This document shows, one piece after another, positions 10,704-12,498 of a stretch of DNA of 12,498 nt. The position numbers and the translations under genes were made by a program. Within the stretch, counting starts at the first letter, position 1. Every line of letters starts with the position of its first letter. The notes below the pieces were generated by a model that ran no database searches, was not told the DNA's origin, and saw nothing but the letters and a program-made list of their open reading frames with translations. Origin of the DNA: an uncultured Bacilli bacterium (GTDB lineage: Bacteria; Bacillota_I; Bacilli_A; RF39; UBA660); NCBI GenBank assembly GCA_934132915.1, contig CAKPAK010000045.1:1-12498 (forward strand), given 5' to 3'.

Positions 10704-12498
10704 ATGAAAGAATATGAAATAATCGTTGTTGGGGGTGGACATGCTGGATGTGAAGCAGCTTTAGCTTCTGCTAGAATTGGACACTCTACCCTTCTTATAA
10801 CAGGAAATATAAAAAATATTGCTACTATGCCTTGTAACCCATCTATTGGTGGATCTGCTAAAGGAATTATTGTTCGTGAAATTGATGCTTTAGGTGGAGA
10901 AATGGGAATCAATGCGGATAAAACTTTAATCCAAATGAAAATGTTAAATTCTTCTAAAGGACCATCAGTTCACTCTTTAAGAGCACAGGCAGATAAAATT
11001 ACTTATCCACAGGAAATGTTGAAAACTTTAAACCAACAAGAAAATTTAGAATTACGTGAAGGAATGGTAGAAGACTTAATTGTTGAAGAAAATACAGTAA
11101 AGGGTGTCATCCTAGCAAATGGTGAAAAAATTTCTTCATCCGCAGTCATTTTAACGACAGGGACATATCTTAAATCAGATATCTTAAGAGGATCAACACG
11201 AACTAGAAGTGGTCCTCACGGAGAGGATCCTTCCCTACACTTAAGTGACAATCTAAAAAAGTATGGCTTTGAAATTTTAAGACTTAAAACTGGTACTCCA
11301 CCTAGAATAGAAAGGAGTTCTATTGATTTTAGTAAAACAAAAAGAGAAGATGGAGATAAAACACCATATACATTTTCTCATGATATTTCACCCCTTTATG
11401 ATGTAGAAAATCAGGAGCCATGCTATTTGGTTTATACCAATCAAAATACCCATAAAATCATTTTAGATAATTTATCAAAGTCTAGTATGTATGGTGGATT
11501 AAATGATATTAAAGGTGTAGGTCCTAGATACTGTCCATCAATCGAAGATAAAATCACTAGATTTAGAGATAAAGAGCGACATCAACTTTTCTTAGAACCA
11601 GAAAGTCTTTCTTATGATGACATATACTTACAAGGATTTTCAACCAGTATGCCAACTGAAATTCAAGAAGAAATGGTTCATTCTCTAGAGGGATTAGAAC
11701 ACGCTAAAATATTAAGATATGCTTATGCAATTGAATATGATGCAATTTACCCTACACAAATCTATGCAAGTCTAGAGACAAAAATATTAAAAAATCTCTT
11801 TACTGCTGGTCAAATTAATGGAACAAGTGGCTATGAGGAAGCGGCTTGTCAAGGATTAATTGCGGGAATCAATGCCTCATTAAAGATAGAAGGAAAAAAT
11901 CCTTTAATTTTAAAAAGAAACGAAGCCTACATTGGTGTTTTAATAGATGATTTAGTAACAAAAGGAACAATGGAACCTTACCGAATGCTAACTTCTCGAG
12001 CTGAGTATCGTCTTCTTTTAAGACATGATAATGCAGATTTACGATTAAGAGATTATGGTCATAAGGTAGGATTAATCAAAGAAGAAAAATACAATCGTTT
12101 CCTAGAAAAAAAGAAAAATATTGAATTATTAAAAGAAGCATTAAAACAAAAAAAATTGACTCCAACAGAAGAAGTAAATAATGTTCTACAAAAATTAAAC
12201 TCCCCTTCCCTTAAGGATGGGATTACAATTTATGATTTATTAAAAAGAAATGAAATAACACTATTCTTTCTAATTGAAAACCATTTATTAACACTAGACT
12301 ATTCTAAAGAAGTAATGAATGAGGTCGAAATTCAAGTGAAATACGAAGGTTATATTAAAAAAGTAGAACGCGAAGCGGAAAAAATGTTAAAGAACGAATC
12401 TAAACAAATTCCTAAAGATATTGATTATCAAAAGGTCACCAACTTAGCTAGCGAAGCAAGACAAAAATTAGAACGTATTCGCCCTACTTCTATTGGAC
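10704..12498 (+). CDS. mnmG: tRNA uridine-34 modification enzyme MnmG (3' end cut)
   Basis: MnmG (GidA) is the FAD-dependent partner of MnmE. The reading frame is open from 10704 to the window end, 598 codons without interruption; family length is about 620-630, so roughly 25-30 residues are missing beyond the edge. The dinucleotide-binding loop GGGHAGCEAA is at 10-19. PCNPSIGGSAKG and the REIDALGGEMG segment follow, then the central GPRYCPSIEDK with its cysteine. The C-terminal half has EPYRMLTSRAEYRLLLRHDNADLRL (only parts quoted elsewhere) and EARQKLERIRP near the edge. AAAGGAGG lies 5 nt before the ATG. The usual proline in PSIGGPAKG is serine. In relatives rsmG, noc or parAB would be expected next. 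Confidence 0.97.
   Translation, partial: MKEYEIIVVGGGHAGCEAALASARIGHSTLLITGNIKNIATMPCNPSIGGSAKGIIVREIDALGGEMGINADKTLIQMKMLNSSKGPSVHSLRAQADKITYPQEMLKTLNQQENLELREGMVEDLIVEENTVKGVILANGEKISSSAVILTTGTYLKSDILRGSTRTRSGPHGEDPSLHLSDNLKKYGFEILRLKTGTPPRIERSSIDFSKTKREDGDKTPYTFSHDISPLYDVENQEPCYLVYTNQNTHKIILDNLSKSSMYGGLNDIKGVGPRYCPSIEDKITRFRDKERHQLFLEPESLSYDDIYLQGFSTSMPTEIQEEMVHSLEGLEHAKILRYAYAIEYDAIYPTQIYASLETKILKNLFTAGQINGTSGYEEAACQGLIAGINASLKIEGKNPLILKRNEAYIGVLIDDLVTKGTMEPYRMLTSRAEYRLLLRHDNADLRLRDYGHKVGLIKEEKYNRFLEKKKNIELLKEALKQKKLTPTEEVNNVLQKLNSPSLKDGITIYDLLKRNEITLFFLIENHLLTLDYSKEVMNEVEIQVKYEGYIKKVEREAEKMLKNESKQIPKDIDYQKVTNLASEARQKLERIRPTSIG

Noticed and set aside
10637..10912. 91-codon minus-strand ORF across the mnmE-mnmG junction
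   Set aside because: It is antisense to the strongly conserved MnmE C-terminus and MnmG FAD-binding region.

Overview
The window looks like the chromosomal replication origin of a very AT-rich, low-GC Gram-positive bacterium (Firmicutes/Bacilli or a close uncultured relative). Three things support this. The gene order is the classic Firmicutes origin core, with rpmH-rnpA-yidC-jag-mnmE-mnmG diverging from dnaA-dnaN. The Shine-Dalgarno sequences are strong AGGAGG type. The protein next to dnaN belongs to the ComK family, which is characteristic of Bacilli. The code appears standard: all visible tryptophans in the core genes are TGG, and of the complete genes only the comK-like gene ends in TGA. 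The species cannot be named from sequence alone.

Left arm (minus strand, reading away from the origin): herA-like ATPase (4297-6051), dnaA (2441-3835), dnaN (1183-2298), then a comK-like gene (424-921). The usual yaaA-recF-gyrB continuation after dnaN is absent. dnaN ends at a hairpin terminator. The comK-like gene has its own putative promoter, with three exactly 10-bp-phased TGTCGAA motifs, identical to the 0A box bound by Spo0A in Bacillus, just upstream of its -35. Positions 1-423 are AT-rich, with no recognisable gene and a likely bidirectional terminator at the very edge.

Origin: DnaA boxes lie on both sides of dnaA, seven in 3930-4114 and six in 2340-2437. The second cluster ends in two abutting boxes next to an AT-only stretch that is the best candidate unwinding element. 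This is the bipartite layout known from B. subtilis. A 13-bp perfect inverted repeat sits at the dnaA promoter.

Right arm (plus strand): a consensus promoter drives rpmH (6220-6354, absent from longer-ORF lists and divergent for bL34), then rnpA, yidC (lipoprotein-type insertase) and jag/khpB, tightly packed with overlaps. A hairpin lies between rpmH and rnpA. An mscS-family channel gene (8414-9274) with its own promoter and terminator is inserted between jag and mnmE. mnmE (9339-10691) and mnmG (10704 to the window end, 3' truncated) follow; together they modify the tRNA wobble uridine.

The most interesting part is the comK locus. A competence-regulator homologue sits beside the origin, its promoter carries a tandem Spo0A-like site and a palindrome over the -10, and its C-terminus appears shortened. 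This hints at a link between Spo0A, competence and the origin in a lineage where that has probably not been examined.
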